64,000 nt of DNA from Paragonimus westermani (taxonomy: Eukaryota > Platyhelminthes > Trematoda > Plagiorchiida > Troglotrematidae): positions 33,101 to 97,100 of the forward strand of contig QNGE01001006.1 in NCBI GenBank assembly GCA_008508345.1. Direction: 5' to 3'. This document shows, one piece after another, positions 36,051 through 48,782 of the stretch (within the stretch, counting starts at the first letter, position 1; every line of letters begins with the position of its first letter). Made by a program: the position numbers and the translations under genes. The notes beneath the pieces were generated by a model, which searched no databases, was not told where the DNA came from, and was given only the letters and a program-made list of their open reading frames with translations.

Positions 36051-39000
36051 AGCATCAAGAGGCATTACAAGTATCATTACACTGCTGGTGTTATTAACTG
36101 ACACCCACCTATCATCATTTCTCAGCGAGCAACGAGGCTGTCAAGGGTGATTATGAGATGCCAGTTTCGTGAAGCTCAGGTCTGTCCGTATGTGTTCGTG
36201 TAGAAGGAACCTTCTAACTTCGGGCTGATCAGTCACTGCAGGTTCAAACAGATTACTTAACTAATTGTCGCAAGGTCTAGTTCATATTCAATTGACTTGT
36301 ACCAAGGTGCACTATTCTACAGACAATCAAATTAACGTGGCGGACACCGTTTCTGGTAAGCTGCCGTTTAGAATGCCGCGTTCTGTATTCGTTCGAAACT
36401 GGTTACACTATATTTGGGCATCAGAATTGCATATCGATGTAAAATTTTGCCACAAGCTATCATGTGGAAATCTTTCAGGTTTTCAAATCAGTCACACATG
36501 ACAATGGCTGTCATATGCGCACCTAGAAACTGCTTATTGAGCGTGTGCTGAATGAATTAGTGGATTAATCTGATGAAACACCATCACCTTGTTTCGAAGA
36601 GGCAGGTAAGGATGCTGTTTTTTTTGCAGGTGTCAATGGAATGTGGATGTACACTAACACCGTACAATGTGAGATCACCCAATATTCCTTAATGATAAAC
36701 CAAAAGAGGCCCATATTCAATATCAGGTTGGATAAAGGCGTAACTGATCAGTCGATTGAACGCTGTTTGAAAGATACTGCTTTTTATCCGAATAACTGAT
36801 AGAGTTGTAAAAATGATTAAGACAAATATACGTCCAATATTGTGACCACATAAATTTGATTCCTAAAAACAGCGATGAGCGTTCTGATTGACCTCAGCCA
36901 TAAACGATCTATCACTTACAACAAGCTGGCTTTATCAAGAAAAGCACGTCGGGTCTGCTCCAGTTGACCGACAAGGCAAGTTAATGACAGGTCATCATGA
37001 TTTCAGATAGACAGTCCACCAGACGAATTCGCTTTTTATTACAATGCGGCAAAATTCCGCCGTCATACAAGTCAAAAGCAGCGTAAGAAGATTAACATCA
37101 ACCTTGTACAGACGAAACCGACATATAATTCACTGATCGGCACACTAAACACCAATGAGCTTTCGGCAAATAAAGACCACGGTTACGATAACCGTTTTCA
37201 CGGAAACCAATAATGACTTCAATTCATTATTACTGATTTGGTTACCGAAGAGGAAGATCACCGTTGTTTGGTTGGTTGGCGTCGACCGACCACCACGTGG
37301 ACTCGGAATGACCGAACTTTCATCAATCAGAAACCCACCCCAGGCTAATTTCATTACAACAAAAATCCTGATGGTTCATGGTGCAGTCATAGTTAGGAGG
37401 GTAAACGAAACGGCCACACTGGATGACGAACAAAATTTGCACTGTTATGTTAGCACTTAGGAGAAATATTGTAATTTATTGTCACGCAGATGATAGAGGG
37501 CGGATTTGTAGCCAGGTGTTATCTTGACAACTGTGTGCGACGTCACAACAAATCCCTCCTTTCTCTCAGATTGTCTAGGTTAGACTGATCAGCTAGATAT
37601 CCGAATTTAACCCCTAACGGGAACTTCACGAACATATTTGTGCAGCAAGCAATTAAGTGCACTGAGATATCTGGCCGAATGATTCAGTTGAAAATCTCGA
37701 ACGTACGATAGTCGTACAATGTCGACTCCGCTGTGCTTGTACGTTTTTTTCCCGAAAATTTGCTGATACACTCTAGAGCTTCTCAAGAGAACGGATTAAA
37801 ACACTCTCTTCTGTATACTATAAAAGGAATTTAACGAAAGTAGACTTTTTGCCGTGTCTTTTTCCTTGTTTCGAAAAATGTTTTAGAAGTATAGAACTTC
37901 CTGTTCAGTTTGGGACATTCTACTCAATGCTGGACGATAAAACACTTTAATCCCACGTTTAGCAAAATTTAAATTCTCGTGCATTTACACTCTCGTACTT
38001 ATGAAGAAAGCGGTAATATGCGTACAAACATCTCTTTGTATAAGTAAAAAGAAATCATATTGATTATTTAAAGTAGGTCAACGACTAGAGTTAATAACGA
38101 TGCCGAATTATTGCTTGTTCCACATTATTGTCAGCAACCGGAATCTTTTCTAAATCCTCTACCACTGTAAAAACTAAAACAATATATAAACAAAACAAGT
38201 AAACGCCAACACTGTGCACTTTTCGAGCATTATACCATTTAAGAAGTGGGTTCAAGCGGATGAAAACATATTAGGCACACAGAAATAGAAAAGTGTGAAC
38301 TACTCTGAAGAAACTTGAAAAGAATTAACGGACATAAATTCGTGGTCTTGGTTTAGTATGTAGAGGACTCTAACCTAAGGTGTATTCTTCCAAACTACTG
38401 TTATCGAACGTTGCATCGCGTTACAGTAAACTAGCTACTGTGTCTATGATATATTTGGGTATGATACTTCGGTGAGAAATCGTTTTTTTATCTTGCGGTT
38501 ATTCTGAATTGCTGCATTTGTGCACATACCTACATTTTGCGGTCTTCGCCTTGCTTGAAATGTTATTGCCAGTCTTTCTTTGGCCTTCTCCAAAAGGAGC
38601 AGGTGTTAGTATGGATCAAATGAAATCCGCTTGAATCGGTTTAGAATTTTGTGACAATTCGAACAAGAATGAAGTCAGAAACGGATTCCCGGATAAGTTG
38701 TTCCTAACAACGACATAACTTTGGTTGAGCAAACTGTACGTTGATCAAATCATAAAACTATGGTGCTTAGAGCTTCCTACTTTTGGATCTTGTGTGACTG
38801 TAACAAAATATGGTCGTGTCTCGAATATCTTTTGGCTTTACTGACACACCTACTGGGGCTGTTGGGCAAGCAGGTAATAAATTGCATAAGTTTCGTGTAG
38901 CAACCTCTGTTTGCTTACGCACTGATAACATTGAGGCCAGTAAGTATCCCCGGAGCTTGGCATGAAACCCCCACAGCTTATCCCATAAACGCTAGTTAAT

Positions 39001-39881
39001 GTGTCCTACCGTTCAACTCGACCAGCCTAGTCATCCAGTCTTACGCAATGCCCGAGTATATGTTACAGCTGTTAGTGTATTTGTTGCGTTGTCCTGAGAG
39101 GCGGTGGTCGATATGGGCAAAAGGTGGCTGGCAGGCTGCCTCATTCCCTTGCATTGCATTACAAACGTTAGTGGATGGAATGCCTCATCTTACTGTACAC
39201 TGTTCCAGTGCTAAGGCGATGGTTATGACCTTTCACTGACGCGATACATGTTGAAGAAAAGTTTATAACATGGTCAGTTTGACGTCATTGACCATCATTG
39301 GATTGACGGGGTTTTCCACCGATGATCCCTCTGCACGATTAACTTCTTTCATAGTGATATGCAGAATGGTCGCGTGATATTTGTGACATTATAGCGATCA
39401 TAAATGCAGCATCACCTTCGATTTACTTTTCTCAGATGACACTGTAGAACCCGTAGCGTGATAACACACGATAAACTAGCTCATTGTTAGGTTAGTGCAG
39501 AGCAACCCAAGTTAATTCATGTGAAGAAAAATTATAAGCCAGACAATAGGGTGAAACTGGCTACAGCTTCTAACTAAACAAACAGATTCCGTGCTGACCG
39601 TCTATCACATTCACTGAGGTACTTCCTGTGATGGTCAATACGTGTACGTCGTAAGCTTGAAACATTCAGTCCAACCTCGTTCGGACAGTCAGGAGGCGTT
39701 TAGGGGTAATTCATGGGTGTACACACTACACGTTCTGTTTCCAACGGTTACTTCTGTAAGGCATATTTTATCACGATGTACTAACGTGTTCAGAGTAGCA
39801 GATTGCCAGGATCAATAGCATATGCAACTGAAACCAGAAACATTAAATGTGTAAAATACATCTGAATATCAGTTATATGGG
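36051..39881. other. Non-coding, nothing recognised
   Basis: Only chance-length frames; the longest is 37155-37460 (plus, 101 codons) with no recognisable domain. Confidence 0.45.
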
Positions 39882-40180
39882 TTGTCTATTTTGACCCCAG
39901 TTTTGTTTCGGTCTTTTGTTCGCCGATGTACACCCTGCATGCTTACCAACGCCTTTCCTATCTACCATCCTCATACTCAAAGACTCACCGTAAGCTGCCA
40001 GTTCGATGGCTTCCCAACACCATTTTCAGTCGATTTGGTTCCTGCCGAGGAAGCTGCAAAAGTGACATTTCTTGATGTGTCCGTTGATGGATAATCGTCA
40101 TTAGAGGAGGTCCTACAGTAAATGAACGAATCAAACAACCAAAACTTGAAACCCACGACGCATGCATAGAGGTCTAAAAT
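39882..40180 (+). mobile_element. Possible remnant of a Penelope-like reverse transcriptase
   Basis: The frame 39882-40094 includes VLFRSFVRRCTP and, later, KVTFLDVSVDG. In Penelope-like reverse transcriptases the FRRYVDDT catalytic box is followed some 40-50 residues later by a FLDV motif, the order and spacing seen here, although the catalytic aspartates are not preserved. After the stop at 40092-40094 another frame may continue. This is a weak, motif-level suggestion only. Confidence 0.25.
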
Positions 40181-42325
40181 CTGCAAGCTTTCAAATGGAA
40201 TAAAATCGAAGTTATGACCACTTCTGGTATAAAGTCTAACAACTTAGCATTTCCCCTGACTTTGATGTGACAAACTCATCTGGGAATAACGTGTAGTGCA
40301 CTCCCTACTGCGATTACCTCTAGGAAACACGGAGATCTGTCGTTTCGGAGAGGCACGCTCTGAATGAGTCAGAAGAATTATAGGATATTCACAGATTAGA
40401 TCATAATGAGAATGTCTACATCTACTTGAGTCGACCTCAAATGGTTACTAAAAGAAAAGCAAAAGCGGTCAACAATTTCCGTTTCTGAAACTCAACAATA
40501 AGAAAACGGTAGATACTGAAATATTGAGGAGAAATAACTGAAACAGAAAACTAACCACAGCAGACTGAGCAATTCGCAAATTAAGACTAACAGCAAATGA
40601 GCGATCGGGCGTGCTTTTGTTTTACTGCGACGATTTTTATGGTCACACCGTCTGGAGGTTTGGCTCAGGGCTCCAAAAGAGTGCGTCAAGCTAGCCTGAA
40701 TTCAACAGCTGGTGACGATGTTAACATGAACTCTGGCTAGATGTTCCATATTGAATACAACCTAACCAAGAACTGGTGCGCCCTGCAATTATAACAACTG
40801 ACTTACTCAGTAGCTTCAGCCACTTTTCTCTGAGATGGCTGCTTTGAACACACAGCAGCATATTTCTTAACAAATACCGACTCTTACGAAACGTCCTGCG
40901 TTTACGGTCTAAGTCCTTGTCGACAAATCTGCCGTGCCGTGAGAGCTGTCATTGGTGAAGACAACAGGGTGTCAAAACCAGTTTTATAGCTGTTCATTGC
41001 ACATGTTCAACAACAGCAACGTCTTTCACGAGATCAGGAGGGCAAACCTGACTAGTTAGATCATGTTGAGGGTGAACCATAAAGCTGACCGTAAGCGGAA
41101 ACAACTTGAGTGAAACGTTCCAAAAAGCGGAATTCGCTCACTTGACCTCTACTTCACAATTGGGAGGCAAGTCAAGCCCACTGAAAAATTGTTCGTAAGT
41201 CCTGTCCGTTGTGGTGGTCCCCGTGTTTCCGCCTCCATAAAGATATATAGTGAAACTCAAATGTACAGCAGTAATTTGCACCATAGACAGTCGTTGAGGG
41301 AGAACCAGGTGTCCGTAGCCTAGTGATACTAGGCGTTCGAATTATTCTACATCGTTTCGCTCTTTGCTATACTAAACACAGAAGTTTGGTGTAATTAGCT
41401 TATGCTGTTGGCAGTGAATGGGATTTTTGAACACGGGTAATGTGTACGACAGAAGCCTTCGTGTGGAACCCTCTGGTGTACTGCCAATCGCACAGCACCA
41501 ACCAGAAAATGCATTGTTGACTTTGATGTTTGGTTATTCACCTGGAGGTAATCCAAGAGTCAGAGCAGTGTGAGACACTCAGGGGTGGGTTTATCGAGCT
41601 TCAAGAGCAGTGTTAAACGGTTAGCTGTGTAGGAGGTCCCAAAAATATGCACAAAAACACCGTCTGATGTGTTTACTGAGTGCTCTTGTCTGTTCTTCCG
41701 GAGCAACCAGTGGATCGGTATCAGATAGAAGTAGCCTCCGAACTCTATGTTTATCGTGGAGCAGCAGCGCAACTTAAATTGAACGTTTCAACAGTTGCTT
41801 GTCAACCCTGTTCATCAGAAACGTTACTTTAATCGGTCCGTAAACAGCAGGCTTGTTGCAAACAACTCTTACTGAAAAGAAACGGCCCTATGTACACCTT
41901 CTACTATTTCGCTTATGATCCGTTGAATCAGCGTTGTGTGAAAACGTCTTTTAAAATCTGTGATCGTGCTACACGTCCACCAGTTAGCATGAAAACTGCA
42001 AAGGGCTGTTTTTAGTCTCACCGAGAAAATGGAATGCATCAGGTAATAAATGTAGGATATCCTCAGGAGCACCACACGATGATCCATCACCAAAGATCGC
42101 CGAAAACGTTAGTAAACCATGTGTGGCGTTAACTTTATATCTATACCACTGATACTAGGTGCAGTACCGGATTGTTGGGGATGCTAAATACCCCAAAAAC
42201 TGTCCACGTAACCGGTAATGAACATTTATCACTTCGAACTCCTCTACTGCACCGTCATTTTTATTTCTTGCGCCGAATTACATACTGGACGCTAATTCGT
42301 CTGTCATCGACCCAGGATGCTTTTC
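40181..42325. other. Non-coding, nothing recognised
   Basis: Only short frames. A GTTCGAATT box near 41335 resembles a tRNA B box, but I could not support a tRNA gene or SINE around it. Confidence 0.4.
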
Positions 42326-42391
42326 ACTGAACACTGATCATTGGACATTGAATATTGAACATTGAATACTGATCATTGAATATTGAACATT
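42326..42391. repeat. Degenerate ATTGAAYATTGA tandem repeat
   Basis: ACTGATCATTG occurs at 42333 and again at 42368 (35 bp apart). The intervening sequence is made of ATTGAACATTGA / ATTGAATATTGA units. It looks like a short simple-sequence array. Confidence 0.75.
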
Positions 42392-42559
42392 ATTCACCCG
42401 GTCGCTTAACGAGCTATCAATACGCAAGAGATGCACTTGTAATTTGTCTTCGGACTGAGACAGTAAAAGCTGTCTTTCTGGCGGCCAGTGTTTTTTCCTT
42501 CGTAGTCTGCTTGAGGATCGGCTCTTCAGGGTAAAACAGCGCGTACAGTATCATTGCGT

Positions 42560-42643
42560 CGTAGGAATCGTTCCGGCTCAATTGTGTTTGCTCGGTCTCT
42601 CCGTAGGGATCGTTACAGCTTGATTGCATCCGCTCGGTCATTC
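42560..42643. repeat. Imperfect 42-bp tandem duplication
   Basis: Units 42560-42601 and 42602-42643 both start CGTAGG.ATCGTT and share CGCTCGGTC-like ends, roughly three-quarters identical by eye. Because 42 is a multiple of three, both strands stay open (minus 42417-42641, plus 42554-42820) and encode 14-residue repeats. That may be chance or a transposon remnant. Confidence 0.7.
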
Positions 42644-44354
42644 CGCGTTATAATACGGATCTGTGGAACTAGTGTTGAACTCATGCACATACAAGTTGCT
42701 GAAAACGTTAGCAGTGTTTCTATTCCCGCTGGCTACCTGATCTGTAGGACGCAAACGAGAGATAATGGGGCGTCCTTTGTTGCTGAATATTGTAGTCCAG
42801 CAGAATACATTTTATTGTAACTGACTTTTTGGTCAAAACTGAGTCATGTTGGCGGTTTTCGTTATGAACAAGTATTATCACAGGCTCTGGTGTCAAGTCA
42901 AGAGGGAGTGCTGTGTTATCGAGTTAGGGATTGTCTATGTCCTATTTTAGTTCAATATCCCAGTGACCGTCGTAAGAGGTGCATATAAGTGTCTTTTCTA
43001 CAGCATGTTTTCAACCTAACTCGAATACTTTCTAGCAGAAGTGATAGATTTTGCGCTGAAACGAGTTACGAAGGTGCCTAGTTAGCTTGACGGGTCCTTC
43101 ATTTGACTTCCATTAGCACAGTTTAAGGTCATCTGAATATTCACGAAAAGATGTTGGCAGTTTTTAGAACACTCTGGTTTTATCAACCTCATGTTAAAAA
43201 ACATGGTTTGGAGGACGATTGTGTTTCTCAGCTCGTCACAATGGAACCTATTCAAAAAATGAACTTAGCGATGATTCCTGACCTTTTAACCGAACCGTGC
43301 TTTCTAAGTTTTGGTCTTTACATTACATCACTTCTTCACAGCCAATTGACCATGAGAGCACTTTATTCCAGTTTTTAACTGGACGATGCCAAGCGAATTG
43401 CTGTGAAATAATTGCAAGCTACTTTACTAACATTCAGAACCCTCACTCATTGTTTGACACACAAGTCAAAGCTGGGATGTATAAAGAACGACTGTGTAAG
43501 ACTTTAAAACCAAAACTCTGAAAGTAAATGCCATTCATCTAGTAGTCGTCTTAACGTAGGTCATTTGTCGGAACATTCATATTGTTTTTTCGAATGCAGA
43601 TAAAAGATGTACAGCTATCGTGAGATGCCGGAGTTAAGTAGTGTACACCCAAAGACAAGAACAGAGTCTGAAGTTACATAGCAGAAACTTGATTTTTGCA
43701 GTGATTATTTCAGAGGGGTACATTTTTCAGTCTGAAATGACAAGAGGAAAGAAGTCAAAAAGTGTTCCAACTCTTCAAGTTCAAATCAAGTGGCCCGGAA
43801 TTGAAGATTCTAACATTATTTTTATTACTCATCAAAAGGCAAAGTAGCATTTTGACAAATTATATCGGATTATCTATAAAAGAAACGTTAGAATTTGTAT
43901 AGCTAAACTGTAGAATGAATACCAACACGGCTTCAGATTGTTACCACAGGCCTCACTTACTGACGACCGTTGTTCTTAGATTTGAACTATTGACGTTTGC
44001 TAAGAGATGGCACAGAGAATAAAACAGACTGTTGGTGTAGACAGGGATGTGGAGGAAGATATTTGTTACGCACAGTTGAAAAAACAATCAGGGAAGGTTT
44101 AAAAATTTCTTAGCCAAACCACCCTGAATTTCCAGTAAACAGTGCTCGTGAACAGGCTGACAAAAATATACACCGTTACATTAATTTCACCACAGGATGC
44201 AAGCCACATTTGCTGCTGGTCCGATGGGCTGGCTTCGGTCATTTTCTCGGACCTTACCTAGCAGTGCTGGTTACCGTCTATTCTCATGAGGACACTAGGA
44301 TAATGCATCGATTACATTTTTGGAAGCAATTTTGGTTGCATTGGAAGCTAATTA
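42644..44354. other. Non-coding, nothing recognised
   Basis: Overlapping plus-strand frames 43151-43378 and 43297-43521 have no recognisable domain. Confidence 0.4.
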
Positions 44355-44445
44355 TAGGAGGCTTTTCAGTCGGCCTCTTTGGAAAAGAAGCACCAGTCTC
44401 TAAATTCTTTGCAACCGAGGCTGATCAGTATCGCATATCTGTGCT
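44355..44445 (-). mobile_element. SINE-H fragment
   Basis: The minus strand reads CTGATCA (core, one base off), a lost stem II, then CTGGTGCTTCTTTTCCAAAGAG and GCCGACTGAAAAG. It is the central part only, without head or tail, and its ribozyme is dead. Confidence 0.5.
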
Positions 44446-47400
44446 TAACCATATGACTAATCTTTTTTCTCGTCTTTCCAGAACTGATAGCTATTTTCTT
44501 TGGTTTGCGTGCACGATGTAATTTGGTATCCCAACCTAGCGTTTGATGAAACTTACGCAGTTACTTTTAATTCACTGATTGCGCAGTTACACCTGATGGA
44601 GAGCTAAGATCCTCCCGGTCTCCATATTGGCCAATTAACATACCCGTGGTGCGACATAAGTAGAACAAACGCACAATTGTACGTCACGTGGGGTTTGGTC
44701 AAATGTCATTGAGTTCACGTCCAACGAACTGACCACTTAGTTGCAATACTGATTTGATGATGATGCATATCCAAGCCAACACAATAACCTAGAATGACCG
44801 TACACACTCGTTGTAGCAATGTATAATTTACGTACAAGATCTTTTCTGCATGAAGGAAGTAACCCACTGATTACTAATAGGATACGTTGAATTCCGAGAA
44901 AAATGACAGTCTTAATCTTCATAATGGGGAAAATATTATTAAACGATGGAGTGGCCATATATTGCTGATACAATGTACAGCACGTTCTGCGTTTATCCTG
45001 AAGGGACTTCGGGTATAAACTTTTTTGTTACACAGATTCGGATTGAAGTAATCAAGTCTTAATGATATAATTGAGTTCTGGTTAAGTGAAAATTCACTTA
45101 TTCGCTTTGTTGTTCGCGCAGTGGACCAGTGAGACATATTGGTTCTCCAGCAGCGTTGCAGGGGCCAAGTTACCTGATACGTCCCGAAAGTCATAGAGCC
45201 ACAAACTATGAAGTGGACCTACTATGAATGTGAAACAGAATTCGAACATAATGGCCCTGTCAAATCGACTGACCGAACTTAATAAAAGGTTACTTAGCAT
45301 GTGACTTCGCAAAACTTAGCACCATGTCACGATCTTTGGATGAATGTGCCAACATAACTGCCGTCAGTGGATAAAATATAGAGCTTTAATGACGCCAGAA
45401 AAAAAGAAAATCACAGAAATGTGCTTGAAGAGCGATAAAGCCACGGAAACTGCGCTAATAATCTTTGCCGGCTGCTACAAGATCGTTTGAAAGTTTTGGC
45501 TCATACAGTCGAATGTATCCGGCATGATGCTACCGTGCAATGAATCTGAGAGCAAGGTGATCTGTGTTGTTCAATGGTCTGAAGACAATGGAAGGCAGTA
45601 GCCGGAAATGAAATGCAGTTGAGGTGGACTGGTGTTAGGTCACTTACTGATTTTGTAAACGAGTATTCATGAAAAGCAGTACAGAAACTAAGTTCTAAAT
45701 GGAATGTTTTTAATATACAGACTGTCTGTCATCAGACGTTCAGTGAACTTGATGCATGCAACCAGCAACGTTCGGCCTAAGATCAGTGTTCTGTGAGTCA
45801 TACGCATTAGAACTCTGCTACAGCGCGACGGCTCAGAAAACTGCGGATTGGTAGCCACCATCAATAAGAATGGAATAGTCTATACGATTATCAATTGACT
45901 CATTGGACATTGTTATTTTTTAAAAGTCGACGACATGAATTCTTGGACATCTACTAGAAAAGTTAGAAACTCACAGATGTTTTTGTTCTTCGGACATTGG
46001 CGGTGTATTTTGTAAATAACCGAATATTCAGGCTAAAATAAGGACAGGAAAATGGTGAGCATATATTGCAATGAATTATGGTTTCGAGTCTACACGCTCA
46101 TTACTTGTGTTCTGACCAGAACAGCTAGTACCATAGAGGTAATGGATGCGTAGAATGTGGATGGACGGAGTGAGTTAGGTTTTCCACTCGGAGGTTTTGG
46201 TTGTGAGTTCGCAGAAGTGATGCAGTGATATTAGCCAGACAGAAGAAAACTACATCGCGTATATGTAGAACAGTTATAGTAGCTCTCGGTAGAAGAAAAG
46301 TGTTCAAACAAGCCACGCCGAGTCTATGATTAATTTTGGACTTTCAACCATCTTCCCGGTATCATCCGCCTGGTACTTTCATGAGGCTGCTAGAAAAGTC
46401 GAAGCTAGGCTCCGATAACCGGGCAAAAACACTGTGACAGTCAAAATGAAGAGATGTGATAAACAATTGCGAATGCTTACGTGATGAAGGTGTGACTACA
46501 TACGAGTTTACATAGACCAAAGTGTACTTTTGAAGATTATTCTATGCAATGTTGCCATTACTTGTTGCTCAGATTGTTGTACACGTATAACCGGACCCAA
46601 CCCACTGTCTCGTACGGATTCTACCTCATGATCCAACAGATTGCCTACCCAAGCAGGATTTTTCAATCAATTCACGTTTAAATCTACCGACGCTACCAAA
46701 GAAAAGTGAAATTCTACTACTGATGAGTAATCCGGCAGATCTGACACACAACTTTAGTGTTCCTTGGTGGAGTTGATGAAATTTGATGTGAACTGACTGA
46801 AAAATCCTACTGGATCATTTGATAGAATCCGTATGAAACAGGGGGTTTGGTTGGGTATCTGTATCCAAACATGAAGTTTCTTGCCTGGCGGTTCATTTTC
46901 CACATCTGGGCATACTGTTACTGTCGCCGGTTCGAATCTAGTAGAAGCCCGGATTTTTACGTAACTGGGTGTCTTCCAATTCACTTGTTATTTGGATAAA
47001 AATACATTCAGACAAAGTTGGAATGGAGATAATACTTGCCGTAATTATAAGTCGCACCGGGCGACATGAACGACTACCTTTCCACTAATTATGTGAATAG
47101 AAATTGCACTGGATTTATGGGTGGTATCACAGACTTAAAGTAAATAATAGACATATAAGTTCGATCAGTGAATTGTCAAATGATAGTACACACATTCCAC
47201 TTTCATTCACTGCACTGGATACAGTCCCATAATGTAAAAGTTATACATCTGGAATAACACACTGTCTTTTCGTATACATCAAACAATGCAACAAATCAAA
47301 CACCCGTGTCACAACCACCGGTAAATTACAACTGAGGTGACGTAATATGAAACACGTATCTCAGTGTTTACATTGAATGGAACTCCCCGTTATTGCTTAC

Positions 47401-48252
47401 GTTTGACCAGAACTCCAGGCGTTACACTTAGTGGACATCAAATACGCCGTAGGCTTGGCTGACCCACTACGCTATAAATTGTGAGCATGACCACTCGTAA
47501 ACAGAACTCACACACAGTAGTTATTGTGTTAATTTTAAGTGATAACACTGTACATCAATACATATCAGTGTGACAAACATTCAGAATTGAGGATTGATTA
47601 AAAGAACACAGTCCTAGTCTAACCATTTCTTTTACAGAATTTGGCGATCGTGTACCAGCAAAGAAACAGAGCCTCAACATGAAAAGCATTTTAATGCTGT
47701 CGATTGATTGCAGTTCAACAGAAATGTGTGATTAAGCATGTGCGTAACTGCATCATCACTTCAAAGTTCCACTGTTAAATGAAATGACCATTGACATGCA
47801 GATGTCAAACGCAAATCAAAATCTTGAGTATCACTATTAAATACCATGAGTTTTAGTGTTCTGTTTGCACGTGTCGCTGAGCATTACAACAATAATACAC
47901 CATAGCACTTTACTTTTCTTCTATACACAAAAGAAAATGTTCCGTTTTGTAACAAACTCGGACTGTGAGTTTTCAACGCGTCCATTTCTAAATCTATCAT
48001 GGATACTGTAGCTGGAGGATTACATTCCAATGAGCGTTCCTAATTATTTACAAAATCAGCTAACTGGTCTGCTTTGCAGTCTTTCGACTTTAATATTTCT
48101 AAATGTAGGATTGTCTTATTCTTGTCCACAAAAGAACCAACATCCTCACAACTGTTCTACTCACTGTGGCCCGTTTTCTATAGACCGTATAATCACTTCC
48201 CGGCTGATTTAGGTCAAACGGCTGGACGTTGGTTCATGTCAGTCACATCCAA
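44446..48252. other. Non-coding, nothing recognised
   Basis: A B-box-like GGTTCGAATC at about 46929-46938 may mark another tRNA-derived repeat, but I see no clear A box or second copy. Open frames are chance-length. Confidence 0.4.
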
Positions 48253-48782
48253 TCATTGCTTGCGGTAATATGGCATTAAACCGTCAGTAGTATTTCTTAC
48301 ATTCAGAAGACGTATCCACGTCGTATCTTCTACGTGTGATCGTACACATTGTTTATGGCATTCTCTTCCACAATTCTTGAGAAGGACTACATGTTTGATG
48401 AGATCAGTTAAAAGCATTCTTGAGGACGATGATACTTCCGCGCAATATCGTCCAGTTCTATTATGTATGGGCATTGTGTAGTTGACGACGAGTTTGTTGA
48501 GAGAACCCCTCTCAGTTTTATCTGTCTTCCACTTTCTAAAATGTTTCACTCCATTTCCAGCTCTTTCACGTGTCGAAATATGGGTGTTCTGTGCACATAG
48601 GATGCTGCGCAACGGCTCCACCATTCTGTCAACCTTGCGAGTTTATAGGCTGGCTGTGATTCATTGTGTTGAATTTTCCCAATGAATTTTACTGCCCGAT
48701 TAGTGTACAAAGTAATTAACCCGTGACGCACGGTTGCAGTTGCAAATCCATGTTTGGTACTGAAATGCTGAAATGCTTGCAT
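48253..48782 (-). other. Two overlapping open frames, unassigned
   Basis: Frames 48546-48782 (78 codons) and 48253-48624 (123 codons) overlap on the minus strand and could be one reading frame broken by a shift. The second contains conspicuous Cys and His (for example NCGRECHKQCVRSH). I do not recognise the protein. A decayed transposon gene is the likeliest source, but chance is not excluded. Confidence 0.2.

Noticed and set aside
41290..41360. GTTCGAATT with nearby GTTTCGCTCTT as a minus-strand SINE-H copy
   Set aside because: The ribozyme and B-box pieces are on opposite strands and no conserved TTCTTTTCGAAAGAGG block is present.
46717..46760. CTGATGAGTAATCC near 46.72 kb as another hammerhead
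   Set aside because: No GAAA strand, no paired stem II and no cleavage triplet follow it.
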